Positions 24,864 through 35,868 of a DNA stretch of 53,038 nt are shown here, piece by piece (within the stretch, counting starts at the first letter, position 1; every line of letters starts with the position of its first letter). The stretch is taken from assembly GCA_040905445.1 (NCBI GenBank), contig JBBDRN010000010.1, forward strand, positions 1-53,038. The letters run 5' to 3'. The notes beneath the pieces were generated by a model. That model had not been told where the DNA came from, did not search any database, and was given only the letters and a program-made list of their open reading frames with translations. The DNA is from SKPT01 sp040905445. Lineage in GTDB: Bacteria > Planctomycetota > Phycisphaerae > Phycisphaerales > Phycisphaeraceae. The translations under genes and the position numbers were made by a program.

Positions 24864-27800
24864 ATGACCCCCTCGGCCGCGTCCAACGCCACTTCCGACG
24901 CCAACGACACACCCGCGCCCCGCCGGCCCCGCCGACGCCGCTGGCAACTGCTGGCCCTGGCCCTGCTCGTCGTGCTGGTGCTGATCGGCGTGGCCCTGGT
25001 CCCGACGCTCCTGAGCACGCAGATGGGCAAGCGAACCATCCTCGGCGTCGTCAACGACCGCATCCGCGGCTCCGTCGACGCCGAGGCCGTCGCCCTCACA
25101 TGGTTCCGCGGCCAGTCCGTCACCGACCTGCGCCTCTTTGACCCGGCCGGCGAGCAGGTGCTGCACGCGCCGCGCATCGACGCGCCCGACCTGCGACTGC
25201 TCCCGGTCGCGATGGGCTCGCAGCGCATCGGGCGCGTCGATATCCACGTCGCCGACGTGCGCTTGACCCAGCGGCCCGATGAGCCGACCAACCTCGCCCA
25301 GGCCGTCGAGCCCACCGCGCCTACCGACCCGGACGATCCCGGCGCGGAACTCGACGCCGACGCCAACGTCCAACTCCGCGTCACCGCCGAGCGCATCCGC
25401 TACGAAGCGCCCAACGTCGAGCCGGTGGAGCTGACCGACCTGACCGCTGCCTTCGACGTCGAGCGTCTCGAGCGCATCGCCCTGAGCATCGCCAGCGATG
25501 TGCGCATCGGCGATCGTCCCGGCCGCATTGATGCCGACTTCACCCTCCACGACGCCTTCGACGCCGACGGCCAGCCGCAGCTTGGCACCGCCCGGGTCGA
25601 CGGCGGGGCTCAGCTTGTCACGCTGCCGCTGGCGATGCTCGACGGCCTGCTGCAACTCGACGGCAGGCTCGTCGCGCTGCTCGGCGAGGAGCTCGACGCC
25701 GAGCTCACCGCCGCCGGCCAACTCGAGGACCTCACCGCCAACGTCAGCGCCACCAGCGACCGCTTCCGCGCCAACTTCGCCATCACCAGCGAAGCCGACG
25801 GCCTGCGCAGCCAGCCCGGCTCGACGCTCACGCTCAACGTCACCCCCGAAAGCTTCGCCGCCCTCACCGCCCCCGCCTCCGTCACCACTCCCGCCACGCC
25901 GGCCCCTGCCGACGACGGCGAGGAGCAAGCCGCGCCGCCGGACGCCCCCGCCACGCTCCGCCAGCCGTTCGCCATCCGCGCCGAGCTGCGCGAGCTGTTC
26001 ATCCCCCGGGCGGGGAACGACCTGGACCTCGCCGCGGCGTCGCTGGACCTGGCCCTCGACAGCGACGACATCGAGCTCGACGTGCCCGACCGCGACCTGC
26101 TCGCCCTGCGCGGCCTGCAGGCGTCGCTGCAATCTGACGCCATCGGGCAGCGCGTGCGCGGCCAACTCCGCGCCGACGCCCAGGTCGACGATGTCACCGA
26201 GCCGGTGCAGGGTTCGCTGAGCATTGACAACGCGATGGCCGACGCGCCGATGGCCCTCGCCGCCGAGGCCGACGCTCTGCCCGTCGTGCTCGCCGACGCT
26301 CTCGCGCAGCAGGAGGGCCGGCTGGTCGCGTTGATCGGCCAGACGCTCACCGCCCGCCTCACCGCCCGGCAGGACGACGCCGGCGTGCTCAACTTCACCG
26401 CGGAGCTCGACGCGCCACACATCGCCGGCCCGCTCGCCGGCGCGTTCGACCCCGACGCCGGGCTCCTCACCACCAACACCCCCTCGCCGATCGACCTCAC
26501 GCTCACCCCCGACGGCTACGCCGCCTTGACCGAAGGCGACGAGCCCGCCCGGCTGACGCTTACCGCCGACAGCCGCTGGCGATTGAATCTCGCGCAGCTC
26601 GTCGTCGGCCTGCGAGATACGGCCGCGCAGGAGGACGCCCCGGCCGGCGCGCTCGCCTTCATCGACCCCGAGCGATTCCAGCTTCGCGCCAGCGCGGCCG
26701 TCGACGAGCTCAACGTCCACAACGCGATGACCGACGGGCAGTACACGATGCAGCAGGTTGGCGTGGAGATCACCGTCGCCGACCTGCGCGACATCATGCG
26801 CATCGACTTGGAGGCCCTTGTCGACGAGCTCATCGCCCCGGCCCGCGACGAGGCCCAGCCCCAACCCGGGCAGGGCGACGCCGACCCCGCCGGCTCGATC
26901 CGGTCCACCACGCAGATCGCCAACCTCTTCAGCGACACCGGCCAGTGGCAGCCGCGCGAGGCGAGCATCCAGAACGAGTCGGCCGTTGAGAACCTGCCCT
27001 CGTCACTGCTCGACGCCCTGCTCGACCAGGGCGGCACGCTCCGCGCGGTGCTCGGCCCGCGCACCAGCGCCACCGCGTCGCTCGACTACCGCGGCGCGGC
27101 CGGCGGCCCGGTCGATCTCAACGTTCGCGCCGACAACGCCGATGCCACCCTGCTCGCGGAGATCGACGACGAGGCCACCGTCCGCCTGCGCGAGGCCGCC
27201 ACCGCACGCCTGCGCGTCACGCCCGAGCTCAGTGCCGCCGTGCTGACGCGGCTGAACCCCTTCATCAACGCCGCCGCCGGCGAGGAGCCCATCGTCGTCA
27301 CGATCGCCGCCGACGACTTCGCCCTGCCGCTCGCCCCCTTTGCTCTCGAGACCGTCCGCGCCGCGGGCTCGCTCGACCCCGGCACGCTCGAGCTTCGTCA
27401 GACCGGCCTGACCCAGCGCTTCTTCGGTGCCTTGAGCGCCATCGGCTTCAGCGCCGGCGACCGCTACAACGCCGCGTTCTCGCCCATGAACTTCTCCATG
27501 ACCAACGGCCGGCTCAGCTACCGCGACTTCGTCATGACCATCGACCAGCTCAGCCTCCGCTTCCAGGGCGACGTCGACCTCACGAACGAACGCTACAACC
27601 TCCGCCTCGGCATCCCGGGCAGCGCGCTTGCCCGCCTTCACCGCCCCCTCGCCGACGTGATGCGCCCGGACGAGCATCTTGAGGTTCCCCTGGCCGGCAC
27701 GTTTGACGAGCCCCGGCTCGATACGGCCGGCCTCAGCCGCCAGGTCGCCCAGCTCGCTGCCCGTGCCGCCGCCGAGGAAGCCCTTCCCGACGAAGCCCGC

Positions 27801-27926
27801 GACATCCTCGACCGCGTCTTCCGCCGCGACCGACCGCAGCAGGACGATGACGACGAGGACGAGCAGGAGGACGAGCGCCCGCGCGAGCGCCGCGACCCGC
27901 TGCGCGATATTCTCGACCAGTTTTAG
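24864..27926 (+). CDS. Large AsmA/TamB-like envelope protein
   Basis: About 1020 residues. The start at 24864 has GGGAG upstream and gives a basic N-terminus (RRPRRRRW) followed by one membrane helix at residues ~29-52 (LLALALLVVLVLIGVALVPTLL), a signal-anchor with the rest outside the inner membrane. The body is repetitive and rich in beta-strand-like segments. The C-terminal part (NGRLSYRDFVMTIDQLSLRFQGDVDLTNERYNLRLGIP) resembles the AsmA/DUF748-type C-terminus, which in relatives moves phospholipids between membranes. The end is Asp/Glu/Arg-rich. Function inferred from architecture only. Convergent with the BatA-like gene, with a cloverleaf repeat between. Confidence 0.75.
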   Translation: MTPSAASNATSDANDTPAPRRPRRRRWQLLALALLVVLVLIGVALVPTLLSTQMGKRTILGVVNDRIRGSVDAEAVALTWFRGQSVTDLRLFDPAGEQVLHAPRIDAPDLRLLPVAMGSQRIGRVDIHVADVRLTQRPDEPTNLAQAVEPTAPTDPDDPGAELDADANVQLRVTAERIRYEAPNVEPVELTDLTAAFDVERLERIALSIASDVRIGDRPGRIDADFTLHDAFDADGQPQLGTARVDGGAQLVTLPLAMLDGLLQLDGRLVALLGEELDAELTAAGQLEDLTANVSATSDRFRANFAITSEADGLRSQPGSTLTLNVTPESFAALTAPASVTTPATPAPADDGEEQAAPPDAPATLRQPFAIRAELRELFIPRAGNDLDLAAASLDLALDSDDIELDVPDRDLLALRGLQASLQSDAIGQRVRGQLRADAQVDDVTEPVQGSLSIDNAMADAPMALAAEADALPVVLADALAQQEGRLVALIGQTLTARLTARQDDAGVLNFTAELDAPHIAGPLAGAFDPDAGLLTTNTPSPIDLTLTPDGYAALTEGDEPARLTLTADSRWRLNLAQLVVGLRDTAAQEDAPAGALAFIDPERFQLRASAAVDELNVHNAMTDGQYTMQQVGVEITVADLRDIMRIDLEALVDELIAPARDEAQPQPGQGDADPAGSIRSTTQIANLFSDTGQWQPREASIQNESAVENLPSSLLDALLDQGGTLRAVLGPRTSATASLDYRGAAGGPVDLNVRADNADATLLAEIDDEATVRLREAATARLRVTPELSAAVLTRLNPFINAAAGEEPIVVTIAADDFALPLAPFALETVRAAGSLDPGTLELRQTGLTQRFFGALSAIGFSAGDRYNAAFSPMNFSMTNGRLSYRDFVMTIDQLSLRFQGDVDLTNERYNLRLGIPGSALARLHRPLADVMRPDEHLEVPLAGTFDEPRLDTAGLSRQVAQLAARAAAEEALPDEARDILDRVFRRDRPQQDDDDEDEQEDERPRERRDPLRDILDQF

Positions 27927-28053
27927 CGCGCGTTCAATTCAACTGCCGCGGGGTGCCACGGACAAGGCCGTCTTCGGCCTTGTCCGTGTTGGCGGCAATT
28001 CGCACTGACAAGCTCCGCGGACTCCGCTTGTCAGTGGCACCCCACCCGCTACG
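27927..28053 (-). repeat. Cloverleaf-like interspersed element, copy A
   Basis: Reverse complement of copy B at 49322 with about 110 nearly identical bases. It contains CACGGACAAGGCCG...CGGCCTTGTCCGTG and CACTGACAAGC...GCTTGTCAGTG as perfect hairpins joined by a TTGGCGGCAATTCG linker, and is flanked by GGGTGCCAC and GTGGCACCCC. It lies between two convergent genes and overlaps neither. Confidence 0.85.
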
Positions 28054-28066
28054 CATGCCCCGCGCG

Positions 28067-30076
28067 TCACAGGTGCATCCGCCGGGTATACACCACCCAC
28101 TCGATCATGAGCACGACCAGCGCCGCCGCCGCGAACCACGGCCACACCTCCCGCCGCACGCCATCCTCATCGCGCGCCGCGCTCGCTTGCCCCGACCCGC
28201 CCCCGCCCCCGCCACCGCCACCGCTCACCAGCGCCAGCTCGTGCACCGGGCGAATGTCGCTCTCCGTCGCGTCGAGCAGGTTCACCGCCAACCGGTCGTA
28301 AGGCGGCTGCACCGCCACGCCGCGCGCTTCGTACAACCCCACGCGCGGGAACGCGGGCAGCACCGCGCCACCTCCGCCCCCACCTTCGCCACCCGCCCGC
28401 GCCGTCAGCGTCGCCGGCCCCTCGTAGCGCAGCCGATCGGCGTCGACCGTCACCGGCAGCGCCACCGCCTCGCCCGACCGGTACGCCAGCGCCGCCTCGT
28501 CCGCCAGCGCGCCGAGGCCCAGCACGTGCGTCACATTGCTCATGAACACCGGAAAGCTTACGTACAGCGGCCAGTTCGATTCCATCACGTCGAACGACGC
28601 CACCACGTGCCGCACTCCCGCGCGCTGCACCTCGGCCAGCACCGGCCCAGTCTGCGCCGTCGCCAGCACGCGCCCGTCCGTCGGCACCGCCAGCCGCCCC
28701 GGCCGGCGCAGCACGACATGGTCCAGCGCCACGTGCCGAAGCACCGGGTGCGCCCGCTGCCAGTCCAGCACCGCCTGCGCCGCCGGGTCGTCCTCACGCC
28801 CTGCCCGCAGCGCCAGCCGCTCGATCGGCGGTGCGGCCCCGAAGTACAGACTGTCCACCAGCGGCACCGCCTCCGGGCTGTAGCCGTCGAACACGATCGC
28901 GTCGAACCCGGTCTCACCCTCGTCCGCATCATCCGTGCCCCAGCCGCCGCGCCGCAGCGCATGGGCGCTCTGCTGCTCGAACACGTCCGGCGGCATCGTC
29001 ACGCGCTCGCGCACGCCCACGCTGTCGATCACCCGCTCCAGGAACGTGTTGCCCTCCGTCACCAGCAGCACCCGCAGTTGACGCGCCGGCGCCAGCATCA
29101 GCCGCGCCGCGTCGTCGGCCGCGAGCTGGTCGCCGCGTTCCTGCGTCAGCTCCACGATCGCCGCGTCCAGGCTTGCGAATGAAAACGGCACCATCTCCGT
29201 GCTCGCCGCGTCGCCGGCGGGCCCCAGGCGCACCGTCTCGACCCGCCGCGTGCGCCCGTCGACGCGCAGCCGCAGGTCCGTCGCCACCGCACTTGGTCCG
29301 TAGTTGGCCACGCGCGCCAGCACGCGCACCTGCTCCGGCGCGTCAAACGCCCGCCTGGCGGCGAACGCGACGATGCCCACGTTGTCCACCGCCGACGCGT
29401 CCCGGCTGCCCACCGCCAGGTACCGCACCTGCGCCCCCTGCAGCGACAGCGGCGGCGCCTCGGCGGGCCGATGCACGCGCCCGTCGGTCACGACGTACAC
29501 CATCAGCTCCACCTCGTCGCTCGCCGCCGCCTCCGCCGCGTAAGGCTCGACGAGCTGCAGCGCCGGGATCAACCGCCCCCGCTGGTCCGTCGCCTCGACG
29601 CGCTCCAGCGCCGCGCGCAGCCGACCCGCGTCGCTCGTGAACTGCTCGACGACCCGCGCTTGCTCGGCAAAGCTGACGATCATCGCCGCGCCGCCATCGA
29701 GGCTGTCGACCAGCTCGCGCGTCCGCCGGCGGGCCTCGTCCAGTCGCGTCGGCTCGCCGTCCGTCGCGTTCATCGACGCCGAGTGATCGATGAGGATCAC
29801 CACTCGCTGCCCCGGCGCCGCGGCCGCATCCAGCGCCGGCCGCGCCATCGCCACCAGCAGCGCCCCGAGGATGACGAGTTGCAGCAGCAGCAACAGGTTC
29901 CGCCGCAGCTTCTGAAACGGCGCGTTGACCTGCATGTCCTGCACCGCCTTGCGCCACAGCAGCGTGGACGGGATCACCACCTCCCGCCGGCGCAGCTTGA
30001 GGAAGTAGAGCGCAACGAGCGCCGGCACGGCGATCGCCGCGGCGATGAGAGCGGAGATCGGGGAGATAAAGCCCAT
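28067..30076 (-). CDS. BatA-like membrane protein with von Willebrand factor A domain
   Basis: 669 residues from the ATG at 30076 (GAGG upstream). The N-terminus has two membrane helices, residues ~5-25 (SALIAAAIAVPALVALYFLKL) and ~60-80, with the BatA-type RRREVVIPSTLLWRKAVQD between. The vWA domain follows with the MIDAS-like DHSASMN (VVILIDHSASMN), then a long beta-rich periplasmic region and a final helix (VWPWFAAAALVVLMIEWVVY) at the C-terminus. Bat-type proteins often accompany MoxR ATPases; none is adjacent. A glycine run near residue 625 is coded by a GC-rich repeat. It diverges from the BamD-like gene across a 164-bp gap. Confidence 0.85.
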   Translation of the reverse strand: MGFISPISALIAAAIAVPALVALYFLKLRRREVVIPSTLLWRKAVQDMQVNAPFQKLRRNLLLLLQLVILGALLVAMARPALDAAAAPGQRVVILIDHSASMNATDGEPTRLDEARRRTRELVDSLDGGAAMIVSFAEQARVVEQFTSDAGRLRAALERVEATDQRGRLIPALQLVEPYAAEAAASDEVELMVYVVTDGRVHRPAEAPPLSLQGAQVRYLAVGSRDASAVDNVGIVAFAARRAFDAPEQVRVLARVANYGPSAVATDLRLRVDGRTRRVETVRLGPAGDAASTEMVPFSFASLDAAIVELTQERGDQLAADDAARLMLAPARQLRVLLVTEGNTFLERVIDSVGVRERVTMPPDVFEQQSAHALRRGGWGTDDADEGETGFDAIVFDGYSPEAVPLVDSLYFGAAPPIERLALRAGREDDPAAQAVLDWQRAHPVLRHVALDHVVLRRPGRLAVPTDGRVLATAQTGPVLAEVQRAGVRHVVASFDVMESNWPLYVSFPVFMSNVTHVLGLGALADEAALAYRSGEAVALPVTVDADRLRYEGPATLTARAGGEGGGGGGAVLPAFPRVGLYEARGVAVQPPYDRLAVNLLDATESDIRPVHELALVSGGGGGGGGGSGQASAARDEDGVRREVWPWFAAAALVVLMIEWVVYTRRMHL

Positions 30077-30240
30077 GATCAATCCTCGTCTGCGTCTGAG
30101 CCGTGCCGGTTCCGGTCCCCCTCCCGGGCGGAAGGGGCGGCAGCGGCGAGCGCCCGGGCCGCCGTGCCCCGCGTTCCCCGACGATTGCCCACCGCGCCGG
30201 CCCGGCTTACCATCCCTGATCATACCCAGGAGTTGATTCC

Positions 30241-31278
30241 TTGATTGCACCGTTCCGCGTGATGCTGGTGATGATGGCGCTGTTGACCGCCGTGGCGGCG
30301 GCGGGCGCGGACACCGCCGCCGAGCCGCAGCCGACGCAGCGCTACATCCTCGGCGAGGACGGCGCGTGGCGACCCGTCGACCAGGCGGGCGACGAGCCGG
30401 CGGCAGCCAGTGCCGACGCGCAGCTCGACGAGCTGCGCCGGCTGCTGGCGGACGAGAAATACCGTCAGGTCGAGCAGCGGGCCGGGCGGTGGATCGATGG
30501 TTACCCGCGTCACCCGCGCCAGGCCGAGGCGCACATGATCCGCGGCGAGGCCCGCCGGCTGCGCTCCCACCTCTACCGGTCGCTCTACGACTACGAGTAC
30601 GTCATCCGCCGGCACCTGGACACGGAACTGTTCCATGTGGCGATGGAGCGGGAGTACGAGATCGCCAACCGGTTCCTCGCCGGCGAGCGGCGTCGGCTGC
30701 TGGGGCTGCCCATCCTGCCGGCGCGGGGCGAGGGCGAGGAGCTGCTGATTCGCATCCAGGAACGCGCGCCGGGCTCGTCGCTGGCGGAGCGAGCCGGGCA
30801 CGACCTGGCCGACTACTACTTCAGCCGGCGACGCTGGGAGGAGGCGGCCGAGGCGTACGACGTGTTCCTCGACCTCTACCCGCGCTCGGCGGATCGCGCC
30901 CACGCCCGCCAGCGGCTCGTCGAGGCCAACGTCAACCGGTGGCGCGGCCCGGCGTACGACCCGGCGGGGCTGATCGAGGCCCAGCAGCGCCTGGCCGCCC
31001 TCACCCGCGAATTTCCCGCCCTCGCGCAGCAGATGGACGCCGAGGCGGTCGACCGCGAGTTGGACGAGAAGCTGGCGAGCAACCGTGAGCACTCGGCCCG
31101 GTGGTACGTGCAGCGCGGCGAGCGGGTCAGCGCCGCCTACGTCTACGACCGCCTGGCGCGTCAGTTCCCGGACACCGAGGCCGGCGAGCGGGCCCGAGCG
31201 TGGCTCGAGGCCCTGGACGACCCGCACGTCGAGCGCGTGCTGCCCGCCGATTGGCGCGACGGGGAGGCCGGGCCGTGA
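30241..31278 (+). CDS. BamD-like tetratricopeptide outer-membrane assembly protein
   Basis: 345 residues. A TTG start at 30241 has AGGAG eight bases upstream; the first downstream ATG (30262) would still leave a signal peptide. Residues 1-23 are a hydrophobic export signal ending AAAGADT with no lipobox cysteine. The rest is helical with TPR-like pairs: YRQVEQRAGRWIDGYPRHP, RWEEAAEAYDVFLDLYPRS and AYVYDRLARQFPDTEAG. BamD and related TPR proteins help insert beta-barrel proteins. The stop overlaps the lptE-like start by one base, so both belong to one envelope-biogenesis unit. Confidence 0.75.
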   Translation: MIAPFRVMLVMMALLTAVAAAGADTAAEPQPTQRYILGEDGAWRPVDQAGDEPAAASADAQLDELRRLLADEKYRQVEQRAGRWIDGYPRHPRQAEAHMIRGEARRLRSHLYRSLYDYEYVIRRHLDTELFHVAMEREYEIANRFLAGERRRLLGLPILPARGEGEELLIRIQERAPGSSLAERAGHDLADYYFSRRRWEEAAEAYDVFLDLYPRSADRAHARQRLVEANVNRWRGPAYDPAGLIEAQQRLAALTREFPALAQQMDAEAVDRELDEKLASNREHSARWYVQRGERVSAAYVYDRLARQFPDTEAGERARAWLEALDDPHVERVLPADWRDGEAGP

Positions 31279-31835
31279 TGCCGCTGGTCGCAGCCCGTCC
31301 TGCCGCCGCCACGTCTCGCCGCCGCGCCCGGTCGGCGTTGGAAGCGGCGTGGATGCTGCTCTGCATCATCGCCGTCGTCCTCCCCGGGTGCGGGTACACG
31401 GGCGGGGGCACGTATCCCGCGGCGTATCGCACGGTTGCGGTTCCCATCTTTGAGAACCACACCTTCCATCGCCGCGTAGAGAATGAGTTGGCCGAGGCGC
31501 TCGTCAAGCAGATCGAGCAGCGGACGCCGTACAAGGTGACCGATGCCGGCTCGGCGGACACCATCCTGGAAGGCGGCATCCGGCAGATCGACCAGGTGAT
31601 GGTCGCCCGTCACAGACCCGGAGGACTGCCCGAGGAGATGGAGGTGACCATCGTCGTCGACTTCGCGTGGCGCGATCAGCGCACGGGCGAGACGTTGCGG
31701 CAGCGCGAGGGTTTCGAGGCCGTGGGCCGGTATGCCCCCGCCAGGCCGGTCGGCCAACGGTTCGAGTCGGCGCAGCACCAGGCGGTGCAGCGGCTGGCGG
31801 AGGACATGGTCGCGACGATGCAGGCTTCGTGGTGA
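31278..31835 (+). CDS. lptE: LptE-like lipopolysaccharide-assembly lipoprotein
   Basis: 185 residues starting at an ATG that overlaps the preceding stop (TGATG). An arginine-rich N-region and a hydrophobic stretch lead to the lipobox LPGCG at about residue 38, so it should be a lipoprotein. Just after it come TYPAAYRTVAVPIFENHTFHR and LAEALVKQIEQRTPYKV, the LptE-family pattern (a GCGY start, then IxxFxNxT). In diderms LptE plugs the LptD barrel for LPS delivery to the cell surface. Sequence similarity is low in this family, so the call rests on the lipobox, strand pattern and BamD-like neighbour. Confidence 0.78.
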   Translation: MPLVAARPAAATSRRRARSALEAAWMLLCIIAVVLPGCGYTGGGTYPAAYRTVAVPIFENHTFHRRVENELAEALVKQIEQRTPYKVTDAGSADTILEGGIRQIDQVMVARHRPGGLPEEMEVTIVVDFAWRDQRTGETLRQREGFEAVGRYAPARPVGQRFESAQHQAVQRLAEDMVATMQASW

Positions 31836-32014
31836 TCAGGGCGGCTGCGGATGGGGGGTGCCCCGGCTCGATGTTCGGAGCGAATCTGGACGATAACGCC
31901 CCAGGTGGCCGGGACGGGCCTAGAATGGCACTGGCGGGCGGGGTACCACGACGCCCATGCACCGCCGGGGCGCGGGGCTGAATTTCGGTGGCGGGGGTGT
32001 TTCAAGGATGTTCA

Positions 32015-34129
<2,115 letters not shown>

Positions 34130-34197
34130 GCCGCGTTGGGTTAGCCGTCGAGTTGCACCACGCGCAGGCCTGGGCGTGGTATGTGGGGGATGAGGTA

Positions 34198-34743
34198 TTG
34201 CCGCGAATCGGATTGTTGTCAGACTCCCACGGCCGCGCCGACATGACGCGGCGGGCGGTCGCGCTCCTCTTGGACCAGGGTGCCGAGATGCTGCTGCACC
34301 TCGGCGACGTCGGCGGCGTCGAGGTCATCGACACCCTCGCGGTCCAAGCGCCCGTCGCGGAGCCTCGCCCCGGCGGCTCCGGGCCGGACGCGGGCCAGCT
34401 CGAGGCGCACGTCGTGTTCGGCAACACGGACTGGGACCTGCCCGCCCTGACCCGCTACGCCCAGTCGCTGGGCATCATGGTCGATCACCCGGTGGGATCG
34501 GTCGATGTCGAGGCGGGGCGGCTGGCCTTCTGCCACGGCCACGAGCCGGCCGTCCTGGCGCAGGCGCTGGCCGCCGAGCCGCGCTACCTCTGCCACGGGC
34601 ACACGCACCAGACGTCGGACACGCGGCAGCGGAGCACGCGGGTGATCAACCCCGGCGCGCTGCACCGCGCCCGGGAGCACACGGTCGCTTTGCTCGACAC
34701 CACGCGCGACGAGCTGCGCTTTTTAACCCTGCCGCCGCGATGA
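34198..34743 (+). CDS. YfcE-type metallophosphoesterase
   Basis: About 181 residues from a TTG at 34198, chosen because it places LPRIGLLSDSHGRADM at the N-terminus as in YfcE/MJ0936 phosphodiesterases and has GGGGGATGAGG upstream; GTG 34183 and TTG 34153 are in-frame alternatives. Metal-site motifs are SDSHG (Asp, His), HLGDVGG (GD), VFGNTDWD (GNxD), FCHGHE and LCHGHTHQT, all intact. Family members hydrolyse phosphodiesters with a dinuclear metal site; the physiological substrate is unknown. Start position uncertain, family certain. Confidence 0.88.
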   Translation: MPRIGLLSDSHGRADMTRRAVALLLDQGAEMLLHLGDVGGVEVIDTLAVQAPVAEPRPGGSGPDAGQLEAHVVFGNTDWDLPALTRYAQSLGIMVDHPVGSVDVEAGRLAFCHGHEPAVLAQALAAEPRYLCHGHTHQTSDTRQRSTRVINPGALHRAREHTVALLDTTRDELRFLTLPPR

Positions 34744-34821
34744 CATCCGCGGCACGGACGTGATAAGCTGGACGACACCGCCCGCGTCAAAGCGGCACCC
34801 GGACGGGCCACGGAACCTGCG

Positions 34822-35346
34822 ATGGCTGATCGACATCCCACGGAGACGATCGACGGCCTGACCGTACGCCCGTTCGAGGCCGACGACCAGCCGATCGTGG
34901 CGCGGCTGTACACGGATGGCCTGCTTGCCGGGCAGCTCGCGCCCAACGACACCGGCGCCGATATCGAGAACATCGACGACGCCTACTTCGACAACCCCCG
35001 CCACCACTTCTGGGTCGCCGAGGTCCACAGCCAGGTGGTCGGGATGATCGGCGTGGCCAGCGACGAGCGCGACACTGCCGAGATCCGCCGCCTGCGCGTC
35101 GACCCGTCCTACCACGAGACCGGCGTCGCCCACGCCCTGCTCCAGACCGCCGTCGCCCACTGCAAGCACCACGGCTACCTCAAGGTCGTGCTCGACACCC
35201 GTTTCGAGCACGACGCTGCGGTCGACCTCTTCGACCACGTCGGCTTTCAGCACAACCGCACCAAGGCGATGCAAGGCAAGGAGCTGCTCGAGTTCTACCT
35301 CGACCTCTACCGGAAGCGCCCGGGCGACGAGCCGCCGGAGGCATGA
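34822..35346 (+). CDS. GNAT family N-acetyltransferase
   Basis: 174 residues. GNAT motifs are LTVRPFEADDQPIVARLYTDG near the N-terminus, HFWVAEVHSQVVGMIGVAS (strands 2-4) and AEIRRLRVDPSYHETGVAHALLQTAVAHC, where the acetyl-CoA loop normally reads (R/Q)xxGxG/A; here it is HETGVA. VVLDTRFEHDAAVDLFDHVGFQH completes the fold. Substrate unknown. It ends one base before the GTG start of the DUF309 gene, so the two are probably co-translated. Confidence 0.88.
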   Translation: MADRHPTETIDGLTVRPFEADDQPIVARLYTDGLLAGQLAPNDTGADIENIDDAYFDNPRHHFWVAEVHSQVVGMIGVASDERDTAEIRRLRVDPSYHETGVAHALLQTAVAHCKHHGYLKVVLDTRFEHDAAVDLFDHVGFQHNRTKAMQGKELLEFYLDLYRKRPGDEPPEA

Positions 35347-35347
35347 G

Positions 35348-35839
35348 GTGGTGGCGCCCCGCCGCGCGCCCGCCGTGCCACAGGTGACGCCAGTGACCAC
35401 GACGCCGCCACCCTTGAACGACGACCAGCAGCAGCGCTTCGAGCGCGGCATCGCCCAGTTCAACGCGGGCGGCTGGTTCGAGGCCCATGAGACGTGGGAA
35501 TCGCTCTGGCTCGACCTGCCGCACGGCCCGCGCCGCCGCTTCGTCCAGGGCCTCATCCAGCTTGCCGTCGCACTGGAGCACACCCGCCGGGGCAACCCTC
35601 GCGGGGCGTTGATGCTGCTGGCGCGGACCGCCCGGCGTTTCGGCAGCGGCGAGGCGCCGGCCCGCGACCTCGGCGTCGACGGCGCGGCGCTGCACGCGGC
35701 CGTCACCACGCTGCTCGAGCCCCTGCACGATCTGCCCGCCGCGGCCCTGCGCCCGCGCGCCCGGGCCGATCACGCGCTGCCCGTCGACCTGTCGCGGGCG
35801 CCGCGCATCGAGCACGCGGCTTCCCGTGACACCCATTGA
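35348..35839 (+). CDS. DUF309 domain-containing protein
   Basis: 163 residues from a GTG at 35348 that follows the GNAT stop by one base. The first ~25 residues are Pro/Thr-rich, and the true start may be a later GTG at 35351 or 35393. The DUF309 core is RGIAQFNAGGWFEAHETWESLWLDLPHGPRRRFVQGLIQ, with the characteristic FxxHExWExxW motif and QGLIQ helix. Function of the family is unknown. Convergent with the M14 peptidase gene, 29 bp apart. Confidence 0.85.
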   Translation: MVAPRRAPAVPQVTPVTTTPPPLNDDQQQRFERGIAQFNAGGWFEAHETWESLWLDLPHGPRRRFVQGLIQLAVALEHTRRGNPRGALMLLARTARRFGSGEAPARDLGVDGAALHAAVTTLLEPLHDLPAAALRPRARADHALPVDLSRAPRIEHAASRDTH

Positions 35840-35840
35840 T

Positions 35841-35856
35841 CGCGGGACCGCCCGCG
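35841..35856. terminator. Possible bidirectional hairpin between convergent genes
   Basis: CGCGGG-accg-CCCGCG sits between the DUF309 and M14 peptidase stop codons. Stem is only 6 bp and there is no T run in either direction, so a termination role is a guess from position. Confidence 0.3.
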
Positions 35857-35868
35857 GCGCTTCGCGCT